Position numbers and translations under genes: made by a program. 45,726 nucleotides of DNA from Myxococcales bacterium (lineage in GTDB: Bacteria > Myxococcota > UBA4151), in assembly GCA_002722845.1 (NCBI GenBank), contig PBND01000021.1, positions 1 to 45,726 on the forward strand, read 5' to 3'. The notes under the pieces were generated by a model. That model worked only from the letters and a program-made list of their open reading frames with translations. It did no database searches and was not told the origin of the DNA. Below are positions 9,642-17,988 of this stretch, in pieces. Every line of letters begins with the position of its first letter. Within the stretch, counting starts at the first letter, position 1.

Positions 9642-10516
9642 CCAAAAAGGCACTTCCCTGGGTGGTCACCCTGGCCTTGGTTGGAACGGCTTTCTTCGTC
9701 CACCGGACACCGTCCTGGCTTCAACCGCTGTTTCGAGCCATCGGCGACCAGAGCTTCCTCGTGGTGATCGATGAAGAGATCGCTGTGGACCCAAATCACC
9801 TAAAAGGCCTGGTCTGGATCTCGAGAGATCGGCTCAAGCGAAAACACCTCAAAGACCTCGACCAAGTCTTCTGGCTGCGGCCCAGGGGCTCCACTCGGGC
9901 CGGACTCTTCGGCCTGCAGGCCAACGAATGCCGAGATGAAGGCCCAGTTCAACTCTGTCTTGTGAAGTTGGACGCATGGAATCCCTGGCGACTGAGCAAA
10001 AAGGGTCGGGGCATCTCCGTGGCCAGCCAAGCCATGACCTGCAAGGTCAAAGACCTGCGAAAGAAATGCTTCTACGGCCATCAGGGCTGGGAATATCTGC
10101 GCCGAGAGCAGCATCAATTTGCTGGTGACCGACGCCCCTGCCTCTGGACCCACCCCATGAAAGATGAAGCGGTCACCGTGACGGTCGACGCCTTGCCGCC
10201 CGGCGACTACCGATTGATCGCCGGCTTGGACGACTCGGCCGTCCGAGGCGACCTCTCGGCCGTCGAGGTGTCGGTTGCTCAAAAGGGAAGCAAAGGCTGG
10301 CGAAAGAACCTCACCGTACCCGACCGCAAGGGGCTCCACCTTTTGCCGCTCCCCGAACTTCGCCCAGGGGAAGCGCTCCAGATCGAAGTCCGGGCCAAAG
10401 AAACCGGCGCCCGTTTCTTTTGCTGGGATCTGGAACGCTCAGGGTCATTGCACCCGCCCAAGAGAGAGGATAAGGAGCCCCCCGCCAAATCAAAATCGAT
10501 GGAGACCTCGCCATGA
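9638..10516 (+). CDS. Membrane-anchored extracytoplasmic protein, function unknown
   Basis: This 292-residue protein begins MTKKALPWVVTLALVGTAFFVH, a signal anchor with no clear cleavage site. The outside part is basic and contains scattered Cys residues (ANECRDEG, QLCLVK, MTCKVKDLRKKCF, FFCWD). The C-terminal half reads as a beta-sandwich (VTVTVDALPPGDYRLIAGLDDSA, LQIEVRAKETGARFFCW), similar in style to carbohydrate-binding modules, followed by a Lys/Pro-rich tail. It sits between a GT-C-like protein and thioredoxin with 4-nt overlaps at both ends. A role with the glycosyltransferase in envelope glycan transfer is a reasonable guess. No family is recognised. Confidence 0.62.
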   Translation: MTKKALPWVVTLALVGTAFFVHRTPSWLQPLFRAIGDQSFLVVIDEEIAVDPNHLKGLVWISRDRLKRKHLKDLDQVFWLRPRGSTRAGLFGLQANECRDEGPVQLCLVKLDAWNPWRLSKKGRGISVASQAMTCKVKDLRKKCFYGHQGWEYLRREQHQFAGDRRPCLWTHPMKDEAVTVTVDALPPGDYRLIAGLDDSAVRGDLSAVEVSVAQKGSKGWRKNLTVPDRKGLHLLPLPELRPGEALQIEVRAKETGARFFCWDLERSGSLHPPKREDKEPPAKSKSMETSP

Positions 10517-10839
10517 GCAACGCCCCTTTGGTGATCACTGACGCTAGTTTCGAAACGGACGTTTTGAACGCCGACAAGCCTGTCCTTGTGGACTTCTGGG
10601 CCACTTGGTGCGGCCCCTGCCGGGCCCTGGCGCCGGTCATCGACGAGTTAGCGACAGACTTCCAAGGCCGAGCAGCCATCGCCAAGATGGATGTGGACGC
10701 CAATCGAGAGACCCCCTCCAAGTTTGGCATCCGCGGCATCCCCGCCCTGCTGCTCTTCAAGGACGGTCAGGTGGTGGGTCAGTTAGTGGGCGCCCAGCCG
10801 AAAGCCAAGATCAGCGAGTTGATCGAAAAGCACGTCTAA
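10513..10839 (+). CDS. trxA: Thioredoxin
   Basis: This 108-residue cytoplasmic thioredoxin has the WCGPC redox site (C33, C36), the preceding VDFWATW strand, and the cis-proline at P77 in GIRGIPALLLF. No signal peptide is present, so it is a cytosolic disulfide reductase and not an exported TlpA-type protein. It overlaps the upstream Cys-containing membrane-anchored gene by 4 nt. A G/C-rich hairpin follows at 10850-10864. Whether this is the main thioredoxin of the cell cannot be told from one copy. Confidence 0.95.
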   Translation: MSNAPLVITDASFETDVLNADKPVLVDFWATWCGPCRALAPVIDELATDFQGRAAIAKMDVDANRETPSKFGIRGIPALLLFKDGQVVGQLVGAQPKAKISELIEKHV

Positions 10840-10849
10840 GCTGGTGGCA

Positions 10850-10864
10850 GCCCCCTTTGGGGGC
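10850..10864. terminator. Possible bidirectional hairpin between trxA and rodA
   Basis: GCCCCC, loop TTT and GGGGGC form a perfect 6-bp stem in the 37 bp between the convergent trxA and rodA ends. There is no U-tract on either strand, so Rho-independent activity is doubtful. Position is the main argument. Confidence 0.35.
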
Positions 10865-10876
10865 CCGGCCTTCCAA

Positions 10877-12127
10877 CTAGGCTAAGCCGGCCCGCCGAGA
10901 GCGGGCGTGGATCATCAGGCCCAGTGCGAAGGATAAGCTCAATAGGGATGAGCCTCCGTAACTGAACAAAGGCAATGTCATGCCCACGACGGGCAGCACG
11001 CCACTCACCATGCCCACGTTGACGACCACCTGACAGCTAAACAGGGTGGCGATGCCGTAACCACAGAGCTCCAAGAACCGGCTTTGGCTATTCTGGGCCC
11101 CATCGATGATGAGCAGGACGATGGTGGCGAGGAGCGCCAAGACCAAAAGACTGCCGATCAGGCCCCACTCTTCGGCTAAGACGGCAAAGATGAAGTCGGT
11201 ATGGTGTTCGGGAAGTCTCGCTGTCTGGCTCTGGGCGCCGGCGCCGATTCCCTGACCCAACACCCCCCCATTGGCGATGGCGTTGACGGACTGAATCGTG
11301 TGGTAGCCGATATCCTGCGCACCGGCCTTGGGATTGATCACCCCGAGAATTCGCATCTTCTGATACGGCAGCAACATGAAATTCCAAGCGAACCAGGCGG
11401 CTGCGCCAAGAATCGGCATGGCGGCGACACTCCAACGCCAACTCGGGGCTCGAATGCCCGCCCCCCAAAAGACGCCCGCACCACAGGCGAGAATGACCAA
11501 CGACGTTCCGAGATCGGGTTCGATATAGACCAGAGCGGCGGGAAGCAGCACCAGATCGACGGGCGCGATGAGACGCTGCCGGATCCCTCCCCGAGCAGCC
11601 ACCACCACGGCGACCACAATCCACAACACAGCCACGATCGCCAGGGGCCAATAGCCCGGGCCGAGCCGGTCGCCCCGGACCAGCAACAGCCCGACGATCG
11701 CAATGGGCCTGCTCACATTGAGGGGCATGATCAATTCTGAAATGCGCCAGGACTCGTCGTGGCGTTTACGCTCCGACATGAACTTGGCCGTCAGTAGGAT
11801 CACCGCCAGCTTGGCAAACTCACTGGGTTGGACTCGTAGTCCTCCCAAAGCAAGCCAACGCCTCGACCCGTTGACCACCGGTCCAAAGAACAAGACGGCA
11901 ATCAAAAGACCGAGCACAGCAATCCACATCCACAAGGACAGTCGCTCCCACAGTTTCGTGGGCGTATAGACCAGAACGAGAATGACGATGGTGGCGAGTC
12001 CCAAGAAGATCACTTGTTTGTTGAAATCCGTGGGTCGCAGGCTGGTGGCCGACTTGAGGTTTGCCAGCGCGATCGCCAGCGTCAGCGCCAGCACGATCGG
12101 CAGCGCTCTATCGATGCGCAGATTCAT
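10877..12127 (-). CDS. rodA: Peptidoglycan polymerase RodA (SEDS family)
   Basis: This 416-residue polytopic SEDS protein polymerises glycan strands from lipid II during cell elongation, together with the class B PBP encoded just upstream. Family motifs are visible: NGSRRWLALGGLRVQPSEFAK, GTSLVILACGAGV, QSVNAIANGG, EHHTDFIFAVLAEEWG and PLFSYGGSSLL. It is somewhat longer than the usual ~370 residues because of a larger loop around residues 150-190. The ATG overlaps the mrdA stop by 4 nt. It is the last gene of the mre operon. Confidence 0.95.
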   Translation of the reverse strand: MNLRIDRALPIVLALTLAIALANLKSATSLRPTDFNKQVIFLGLATIVILVLVYTPTKLWERLSLWMWIAVLGLLIAVLFFGPVVNGSRRWLALGGLRVQPSEFAKLAVILLTAKFMSERKRHDESWRISELIMPLNVSRPIAIVGLLLVRGDRLGPGYWPLAIVAVLWIVVAVVVAARGGIRQRLIAPVDLVLLPAALVYIEPDLGTSLVILACGAGVFWGAGIRAPSWRWSVAAMPILGAAAWFAWNFMLLPYQKMRILGVINPKAGAQDIGYHTIQSVNAIANGGVLGQGIGAGAQSQTARLPEHHTDFIFAVLAEEWGLIGSLLVLALLATIVLLIIDGAQNSQSRFLELCGYGIATLFSCQVVVNVGMVSGVLPVVGMTLPLFSYGGSSLLSLSFALGLMIHARSRRAGLA

Positions 12128-14244
12128 CCCCGCTCCTCGGGCACCAGCACACTGGCGAGAATCTCAAAGGCGATCGGGGCTGCAGCCTTACCACCGCTCC
12201 CCCCATGCTCGACAAAAACAGCCACGGCGACCACGGGATCCTTCGCCGGGGCAAAGCCGGCAAACCAAGCGTGGTCCTGACTGGCATAATCATCGGTCCG
12301 AATCTTGAAACCATACCGGTCTCGCCTGAGTTTGCGCACCTGGGCGGTTCCCGTCTTTCCAGCGACCTCGATACCAGCCTGGCGTAACCGAACCGCTCCC
12401 GGACTCGCACCCTCGAGGTGGAACGCTCGATAAGCGGTACCACGCTCATCATTCACCACCTGACGGAGGCCTTCTCGAACGATTTGCAGGTGGGCCTCAG
12501 GAATCTCGAGTCGCGGCGGCTCAACCTCCCGGTTGTCCACCAGCTGCTCGCCATCCTCTGTGACCACTCGGCGAACGATGCGGGCCTGAATCGAGTTGCC
12601 CGACGCGATGCGGGCATAGGCCAGGGCTAACTGATAGGGCGTTGTCGTGACAAAGCCCTGACCGATACTGGCATTGATCGCATCACCCAGGGTGCAGGAG
12701 AGCGGGTGCTTACGACCCCGCTCGTCGATCCAATACTTTCGACTTCGGCAATAGCTGTCCGTGGGCAGGACCCCATTCACTTCAGGCCCCAAAGAAAGGC
12801 CGGCCATCTCACCAAAGCCCAGCACGCGGGCCGTATCGACGATGGGCTCCATGCCCATCCGTTCGGCCAACTTGTAGAAGAACACATTGCAGGAATGACG
12901 CATGGCACCGACCACATCGAGGGGACCATGGCCGGGCCGATGCCAACAGGCCCAGGTGGTTTCCCCCAAACTGAAGCTCCCAGGGCAGTAGGCGCCGTGC
13001 TGAGGCCGAATGGTGCCCTCCCGGAGGCCAGCCAGCGCGGTGACCACCTTAAAGGTCGAGGCCGGAGCGAAGTGGTCTGCGAGCACCCGATTCACCAGGG
13101 GTTTATCCCCATGAGTGATCACCGCTCGGTTGTAGGCGCTTTGACGGATGCGATTGGGATCCGGGGTCGGAAAACTCGCCATGGCCAAAACCTCGCCATT
13201 GCGAACATCCATGACGACCACCGCACCACGGCGCCCGGTGAAGGCCTTTTCGGAGGCCTGTTGGACCTCCAACTCGAGGGTCAACTCCACATCATGCCCA
13301 CTGCGTGGCTCCAAGCGATGGGTGTCGCCAAGCAGTTCCTCGGCCCACTGTCCTTTCACCGGATTACCCCGACTGTCCCGCACCACATAGCGGATGCCAT
13401 CCGTCCCCCGAAGATAGGACTCCATGCGACGTTCGGTCCCCGTCCGCCCGATGAGTTCGCCGGTTTTAAAAATACCGGCTCCGAGCTTCAACTCCTCCTC
13501 GGTGACCTCGTTCATATAGCCCAGCACATGGTAGGCCAGCCGGTCATGGCGGTAAGCCCGTCGGCGGCCTTGTCGTACGATGATGCCTTTGAGTCTTCCC
13601 ACGCTGACTTCGGCAGCGATCGCATGCCAGGCCCCCATGGGGATATCGCTCACGAGGAGCCGCTCCCGACTGCCGGCATATTCGATCCGGTTGGCCAGCA
13701 GGCGACGGCGCCGGAGGCTCAAGTTGAGGTAACGATGCAGGCGATAGACCAGTCGTTCGGAACTGGGGAACTCCAGCGGGTCGATGAAGACCGACTCCCG
13801 ATCGGCCCGAACCCCCGGAAGATAACTCACCTGGGTGGACGATACCGGTCGCCCCAAGACCACCTCAACCTCCTCCGGATTGCCGGTCAATGCTCGGGTC
13901 GCTAGGATCTTCCTCGGCCCGTCGAAGGCCTTAGGGGCCACACCCAGGCGTCGGCTTAGGCGCCGGAGCCGAGGTCCCGTCTGCAGAGCTCGCTTCCCGT
14001 CGACCCACAGGTCGATGGCCGGCATGGAGTTTACGATAACCCGCCGGTTTCGGTCGAGAATCCGTCCCCGCTCATGGGGAATCGGCTCTTCGGTGATGAC
14101 CTGGCGGTTGATCGCTTCCGACGCGCCCTCGTGGGCGACCAAGGCCAACCAAGCGACCCGCCCCGCAAGCAAGGTGAAGACCAGCAGCACCCCACCGCCG
14201 AAGACCAGAGCCCGAAATTCCCGATCCTGGCGGCTCATGTCCAT
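12124..14244 (-). CDS. mrdA: Penicillin-binding protein 2 (elongation transpeptidase)
   Basis: This 706-residue class B PBP has one N-terminal membrane helix (residues about 10-32), a dimerisation/pedestal region and a C-terminal transpeptidase domain. The catalytic SxxK is S396-TFK399, the SxN motif is in RHSCNVFFYKLAE, and KTG is K630 in GKTGTAQ. It cross-links the glycan made by RodA. M3 is an alternative start. The gene overlaps mreD by 10 nt upstream and rodA by 4 nt downstream, the usual elongasome order. Confidence 0.96.
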   Translation of the reverse strand: MDMSRQDREFRALVFGGGVLLVFTLLAGRVAWLALVAHEGASEAINRQVITEEPIPHERGRILDRNRRVIVNSMPAIDLWVDGKRALQTGPRLRRLSRRLGVAPKAFDGPRKILATRALTGNPEEVEVVLGRPVSSTQVSYLPGVRADRESVFIDPLEFPSSERLVYRLHRYLNLSLRRRRLLANRIEYAGSRERLLVSDIPMGAWHAIAAEVSVGRLKGIIVRQGRRRAYRHDRLAYHVLGYMNEVTEEELKLGAGIFKTGELIGRTGTERRMESYLRGTDGIRYVVRDSRGNPVKGQWAEELLGDTHRLEPRSGHDVELTLELEVQQASEKAFTGRRGAVVVMDVRNGEVLAMASFPTPDPNRIRQSAYNRAVITHGDKPLVNRVLADHFAPASTFKVVTALAGLREGTIRPQHGAYCPGSFSLGETTWACWHRPGHGPLDVVGAMRHSCNVFFYKLAERMGMEPIVDTARVLGFGEMAGLSLGPEVNGVLPTDSYCRSRKYWIDERGRKHPLSCTLGDAINASIGQGFVTTTPYQLALAYARIASGNSIQARIVRRVVTEDGEQLVDNREVEPPRLEIPEAHLQIVREGLRQVVNDERGTAYRAFHLEGASPGAVRLRQAGIEVAGKTGTAQVRKLRRDRYGFKIRTDDYASQDHAWFAGFAPAKDPVVAVAVFVEHGGSGGKAAAPIAFEILASVLVPEERG

Positions 14245-14702
14245 GACCTCCCGCCCTCTTCACCCAGCAGGTAAAGGGCGATCGGCCGACTCAAGACCAA
14301 ACCGGTCACGAGAAAGGAGGCAGAGGCAGCCAGGGACGGCAGATTGGGGGGCACCGCCGAGAGCAGGCTTAAGGCGAAGCTCGTGATGATGCCCAAAATG
14401 GTGATCGGCATCCCGGCAAAAAAACAGTCTGACCAGTCGGGGGGGCCCTGACGCATGACCTGGCGCAGCAGCAAGACGGCCAAGCCGCCCCCCATCGCCC
14501 AAGCCCCCGGCGGCAAACCGAAGGCCAGTTCACCGAAGCCGATGCAACAGGTCGCTCCCATCATTGCCGATGGGGCTTCTCGCAAGAAACTACAGGCGAT
14601 AGCACCGGCCAAGGGCAGTCCCAACCAAGGCTCCAGTTGGAAACTCCCCAACAAAAAACACAGGGCAAATACCCCCGTCCAAAGCAGAACCAAGCGCTTC
14701 AA
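14235..14702 (-). CDS. mreD: Rod-shape determining protein MreD (divergent)
   Basis: This 155-residue protein has four to five hydrophobic segments. Sequence identity to MreD is not obvious, but the size, topology and position between mreC and mrdA make MreD by far the best call. It overlaps mreC by 4 nt and mrdA by 10 nt. MreD helps couple MreB filaments to the periplasmic elongation enzymes. The Gly/Ala/Leu-rich segment PLAGAIACSFLREAPSAMMG contains a charged pair that may be functionally important. Confidence 0.8.
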   Translation of the reverse strand: MKRLVLLWTGVFALCFLLGSFQLEPWLGLPLAGAIACSFLREAPSAMMGATCCIGFGELAFGLPPGAWAMGGGLAVLLLRQVMRQGPPDWSDCFFAGMPITILGIITSFALSLLSAVPPNLPSLAASASFLVTGLVLSRPIALYLLGEEGGRSWT

Positions 14703-15553
14703 GGCACCTGACCTAGGACCCGCGGCGGGACGGGACGAAAGCCCTGGAAGGGGCGTGGGTCGGTGGCCACCATGAGGAGATCCGCCTCTCGGGGATGGCG
14801 GATGGGCTCAACACCAACGAGAAGGCGCCCCTCCCCTGGCTCCATTTCAAGCCAGATTACCCGGCCGATGGGCAAGCCTTCGGGCAGGGGGCTTTCCAGG
14901 GAACGTGTGACCAGCATCTCCCCCTGTTCTGGGGGCGTCGAGGGATCGGCGCCAATGCAGACCAAACCGCCGCTCCCGTCGCCATGAATCATCCCAATAC
15001 TGCCACTGCGGGCCCCTTCGAAGCCGACGGCGCTGCGCGGGTGGGTCAAGGGCATGACCTCGGAACTGCCAACGGTGACCTGGCGAATACGACCGAGAAC
15101 ACCCCGGTCGTCGACCACCAAGTCGCCGACTCGCACACCATGGTCCCGACCGACACTGGCCACCAGGCGGGGGAAATCTTCACCGATTCCCGCGAAGACG
15201 ATCTCGCCGCTTACCCAGGCCACGGCCGGCGATGCTTGTTTGAGTTGTAATAGCCTCTCGAGCCGGTCAGAGCGCCGGAGCCTCGCCTTCAGGCGCATGA
15301 GATCCAGGCGCAGACGGCGGTTTTCCTGCCAGGTATCGTACGCATCTTGACGGGCGGTGGCTAAGCTCCGGCGTTCGGCCCACCAGTCGGCGACCATCGC
15401 ATGGGACCAGTGCAAACCCTTCGCAATCGGCCCCGTGACCACAAGGACGATGCGATCAAGCGGGCCCGGCTGCTCGGCTCGAACATGGGCCAAATACACC
15501 ACTGGCCAGGCAAGGATCAGGAAGCCCAAAATCACCCAGGAGCGAGTCTTCAA
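14699..15553 (-). CDS. mreC: Rod-shape determining protein MreC
   Basis: This 284-residue protein has one N-terminal membrane helix, a coiled-coil (residues about 60-100, with RLRLDLMRLKARLRRSDRLERLLQL) and a beta-rich periplasmic domain containing VVDDRGVLGRI and LTHPRSAVG, which are typical of MreC. MreC forms periplasmic assemblies that activate PBP2-RodA. It overlaps mreB and mreD by 4 nt each. Confidence 0.93.
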   Translation of the reverse strand: MKTRSWVILGFLILAWPVVYLAHVRAEQPGPLDRIVLVVTGPIAKGLHWSHAMVADWWAERRSLATARQDAYDTWQENRRLRLDLMRLKARLRRSDRLERLLQLKQASPAVAWVSGEIVFAGIGEDFPRLVASVGRDHGVRVGDLVVDDRGVLGRIRQVTVGSSEVMPLTHPRSAVGFEGARSGSIGMIHGDGSGGLVCIGADPSTPPEQGEMLVTRSLESPLPEGLPIGRVIWLEMEPGEGRLLVGVEPIRHPREADLLMVATDPRPFQGFRPVPPRVLGQVP

Positions 15554-16560
15554 AGGGCCGCCCGTCGGTCCAGTTGCTCTGCGAATTCAATGAATCTACC
15601 GGCCCCCTCCACAACGCATGTGTGGGGGTTTTCCGCCCGGAAAACCGGCAGGTCAGTCCGCTCTCGGAGCGCGGTGTCCAAGCCTTGAAGTAGCGAGCCC
15701 CCACCGGCCAGCACGATGCCCCGATCAAGAAGGTCCGCGCTCAACTCCGGCGGGGTTTCCGCCAAGGTCTCAGCGACCGCGGCACAGATGCGCTCGATGA
15801 CCGGACCTAATGCCGCTGCCGCCTCAAGACTACTGATGGAGGCGCTCCGAGGAATGCCGGTCAGAGCGCAGCGCCCCCGAACATCGAGGACACCACTAGG
15901 GGGGTCGGGAATGGCCCAGCCGACCTCTTTTTTTAGCCGCTCGGCGCTGGCCGGTCCAATGATGAGATCATGGTGACCCCGAACGTATTCGATCAAAGCC
16001 CGATCCATTGCATCGCCGGCCCAGTTCAGGCTCGTCGACACCGCGATGTCCCCAAGGGTGATCACGGCGATATCCGTGGTCCCGCCGCCAATATCCACCA
16101 CCATCGATGCGCCGGCCATGGCCACGGGGAGCCCGGCGCCAATGGCCGCTGCCAAGGGTTCTTCGATGAGATACACGTTGCCCGCACCAGCAGCCTTCGT
16201 GGTCGAGACCATGGCCCGCTCCACCAACTGACTGATACGAGCAGGAATGCACACGGCAACGCGGGGCCGCCCAATCCAGAGGCCGCGACGGATTTGGCCG
16301 ACCAAGTTTTTGAGTAACTCCAAAGCCAAGGAGTCATCGGCGATCACGCCATCTTGAATGGGGCGCATGGCCGTAATCCCACTGGGTGTCCGGCCCAGCA
16401 TCCGATAGGCCTCCGCGCCGACGCTGAGGACCCGGCGTCTTCCCTGGCTGTCCGTCCCCACGGCAACAACCGATGGCTCTTGGATCACAACCCCTTCACC
16501 CTTGACCCAAACCAGGGTGTTCGCAGTGCCGAGATCAATGGCGATATCTGGTGCTCTCAC
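15550..16560 (-). CDS. mreB: Actin-like cell-shape protein MreB
   Basis: MreB polymerises on the inner membrane and organises elongation. The 336-residue product has the actin-fold nucleotide motifs: IDLGTANTLV (phosphate 1), EEPLAAAIGAG, MVVDIGGGTTDIAVI (phosphate 2) and LAGGGSLLQGLD (adenosine). I choose the GTG at 16560, not the longer frame start at 16638. The GTG overlaps the preceding kinase stop as GTGA and has GAGGAG six bases upstream, and the extra 26 residues would not resemble MreB. With this start the protein begins four residues before the first beta-strand, so the N-terminal amphipathic helix found in many Gram-negative MreBs is missing; membrane attachment may rely on the hydrophobic loop alone. 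Confidence 0.95.
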   Translation of the reverse strand: MRAPDIAIDLGTANTLVWVKGEGVVIQEPSVVAVGTDSQGRRRVLSVGAEAYRMLGRTPSGITAMRPIQDGVIADDSLALELLKNLVGQIRRGLWIGRPRVAVCIPARISQLVERAMVSTTKAAGAGNVYLIEEPLAAAIGAGLPVAMAGASMVVDIGGGTTDIAVITLGDIAVSTSLNWAGDAMDRALIEYVRGHHDLIIGPASAERLKKEVGWAIPDPPSGVLDVRGRCALTGIPRSASISSLEAAAALGPVIERICAAVAETLAETPPELSADLLDRGIVLAGGGSLLQGLDTALRERTDLPVFRAENPHTCVVEGAGRFIEFAEQLDRRAAL

Positions 16561-17876
16561 GCCGACTCCTCGGGCTTGGTAAAGCCCAACCGATCCCTTG
16601 CAAGATTCATGGCTAAGTGACGTGCATCCACCCGGCAACGCCCAGTATGTAAAAGTCCCCGCAGGCCAACCAGTACCCGTAGATACACCAGCGCCTCAGG
16701 AGGCGGTACCATTCGGGCGAACTCAAGGTTCTCTAAAAGGAAGCCTTGAACCCCTTCGCGCAAAGGCCATTGGGCGAAGTCAAAAGGACCTTCGTGAAGA
16801 AATGGTGTCAGGCCCACCTCGCCAAAAGCCCGCAGAACGTCTGGGCGTTGTTTCACCTGGCCACGGCCAAAGCCCAAATCCGAGTAAAGCTGGGGCAAAT
16901 CATCGTAGCGCTCCTCCCAAGTGGCGACGAGCAACTTCAGAAAGCCGTCGGTCATGGCCGGCTCAAACCGCCGCACGCAACCGAAATCCAAAAGCCCCAG
17001 GCGGCCATCCTCTAAGTATATAAAGTTGCCTGGATGGGTATCGCCATGAACGAACTGATGCAGGTGAAAGCTACCGCTCCACGTGAGCACCAGGGTTTCA
17101 CCGATCCGATCCCGCTCTTCCTGCGTCATGGTCTCGAAGGCATCGAGCAAGGGTATCCCATCCAATTGCTCCATGGCGAGGACTCGGTCGGTTGTGAGTT
17201 CCGGAATGCCCTTGGGAACCACCAGGTCGGGAATAAAGGCCAGCAGTTCCGCTCCCGCCTCAAGGTTCTTTAGTTCCTCAAGATAATCGCTTTCGAGAAG
17301 GAAGCGCTCGCGGAGCTCCTCCACATAGGCTCCAGCCTGCTTGCGGATGTTTGCCACGGGGTTGATGGACAAGAGGCGCTTCAAGTGGCCGAGGTCGGCT
17401 TCGAGACTGTCCCGCACGCCCGGATACTGAACCTTCAAAGCCACCCGGCGACCGTCATGGAGTCGCCCCTTGTGCACTTGACCCAAGCTGGCAGCCCCTA
17501 AAGGCTCCGCCTCGATCTCAGCGAATAAATCCAGCCGCTCAGGCCCCCAGTCCTCTTCCAGAATTTGCTGAACCTTTGAAAAGGGCATGGGCGGCGCTTG
17601 GCGCTGCAAGACGGTGAGCGCTTTGGCCATCTCCGGCGGCAACAACTCGGGATCCGACGAGAGGATTTGCCCCAGTTTCATGGCGGCACCTTTGAGATCG
17701 CCTAAAGCCGCGGCCATCTCCTGACCGGCCCGCAGTAAACGCTGGCGCCGCGCTTCTTCTTTTGCCCCCTGAGCGCGAAAACCATCGAGAAGAAGGTCAC
17801 CCACGTAGCGCCCTGAGGCGCCAAGCGCTGAACTTCCCATCCGCCGCAAACGCGACCACCCCTTCTTCTCGACCAA
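16557..17876 (-). CDS. ABC1/UbiB-family atypical kinase-like protein
   Basis: This 439-residue protein has the signature features of the ABC1/ADCK/UbiB family. These are the KxGQ motif (AAMKLGQ) with PPEMAKAL following, an invariant-Lys strand (VALKVQYPGV), the catalytic-loop equivalent HGDTHPGNF and the metal-binding LLDFG. In ubiquinone pathways UbiB-type ATPases assist membrane-bound lipid intermediates. No ubiquinone or other quinone gene is nearby. It is the first gene of the mreB-mreC-mreD-mrdA-rodA unit and overlaps mreB by 4 nt, which is unusual. There is no C-terminal membrane anchor of the UbiB type visible. A role in handling a polyprenyl lipid for the elongasome is speculation. 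Confidence 0.9.
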   Translation of the reverse strand: MVEKKGWSRLRRMGSSALGASGRYVGDLLLDGFRAQGAKEEARRQRLLRAGQEMAAALGDLKGAAMKLGQILSSDPELLPPEMAKALTVLQRQAPPMPFSKVQQILEEDWGPERLDLFAEIEAEPLGAASLGQVHKGRLHDGRRVALKVQYPGVRDSLEADLGHLKRLLSINPVANIRKQAGAYVEELRERFLLESDYLEELKNLEAGAELLAFIPDLVVPKGIPELTTDRVLAMEQLDGIPLLDAFETMTQEERDRIGETLVLTWSGSFHLHQFVHGDTHPGNFIYLEDGRLGLLDFGCVRRFEPAMTDGFLKLLVATWEERYDDLPQLYSDLGFGRGQVKQRPDVLRAFGEVGLTPFLHEGPFDFAQWPLREGVQGFLLENLEFARMVPPPEALVYLRVLVGLRGLLHTGRCRVDARHLAMNLARDRLGFTKPEESA

Positions 17877-17920
17877 GGCCTACTCCGGGTTTTGCCTCCG
17901 GGCCCCCCTACACTATGCTG

Positions 17921-17947
17921 GGCTCAGCCTGAAGCACAGGCTGAGCC
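17921..17947. other. Perfect 11-bp hairpin in divergent ubiB-like/M23 intergenic region
   Basis: GGCTCAGCCTG, loop AAGCA and CAGGCTGAGCC form a perfect inverted repeat. It is centred about 58 bp from the start codon of the minus-strand kinase and 55 bp from the plus-strand peptidase, in a 112-bp divergent gap. It could be an operator or a leader hairpin. No U-tract follows, so termination is unlikely. Confidence 0.6.
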
Positions 17948-17988
17948 GCCCACGGACACTGGGAAGAACGAGGAGAGGAAAAGCACCC

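Noticed and set aside
12706-13905. Plus-strand open frame of 399 codons inside mrdA
   Set aside because: It lies entirely opposite PBP2, whose transpeptidase motifs are intact; composition is that of a shadow frame.
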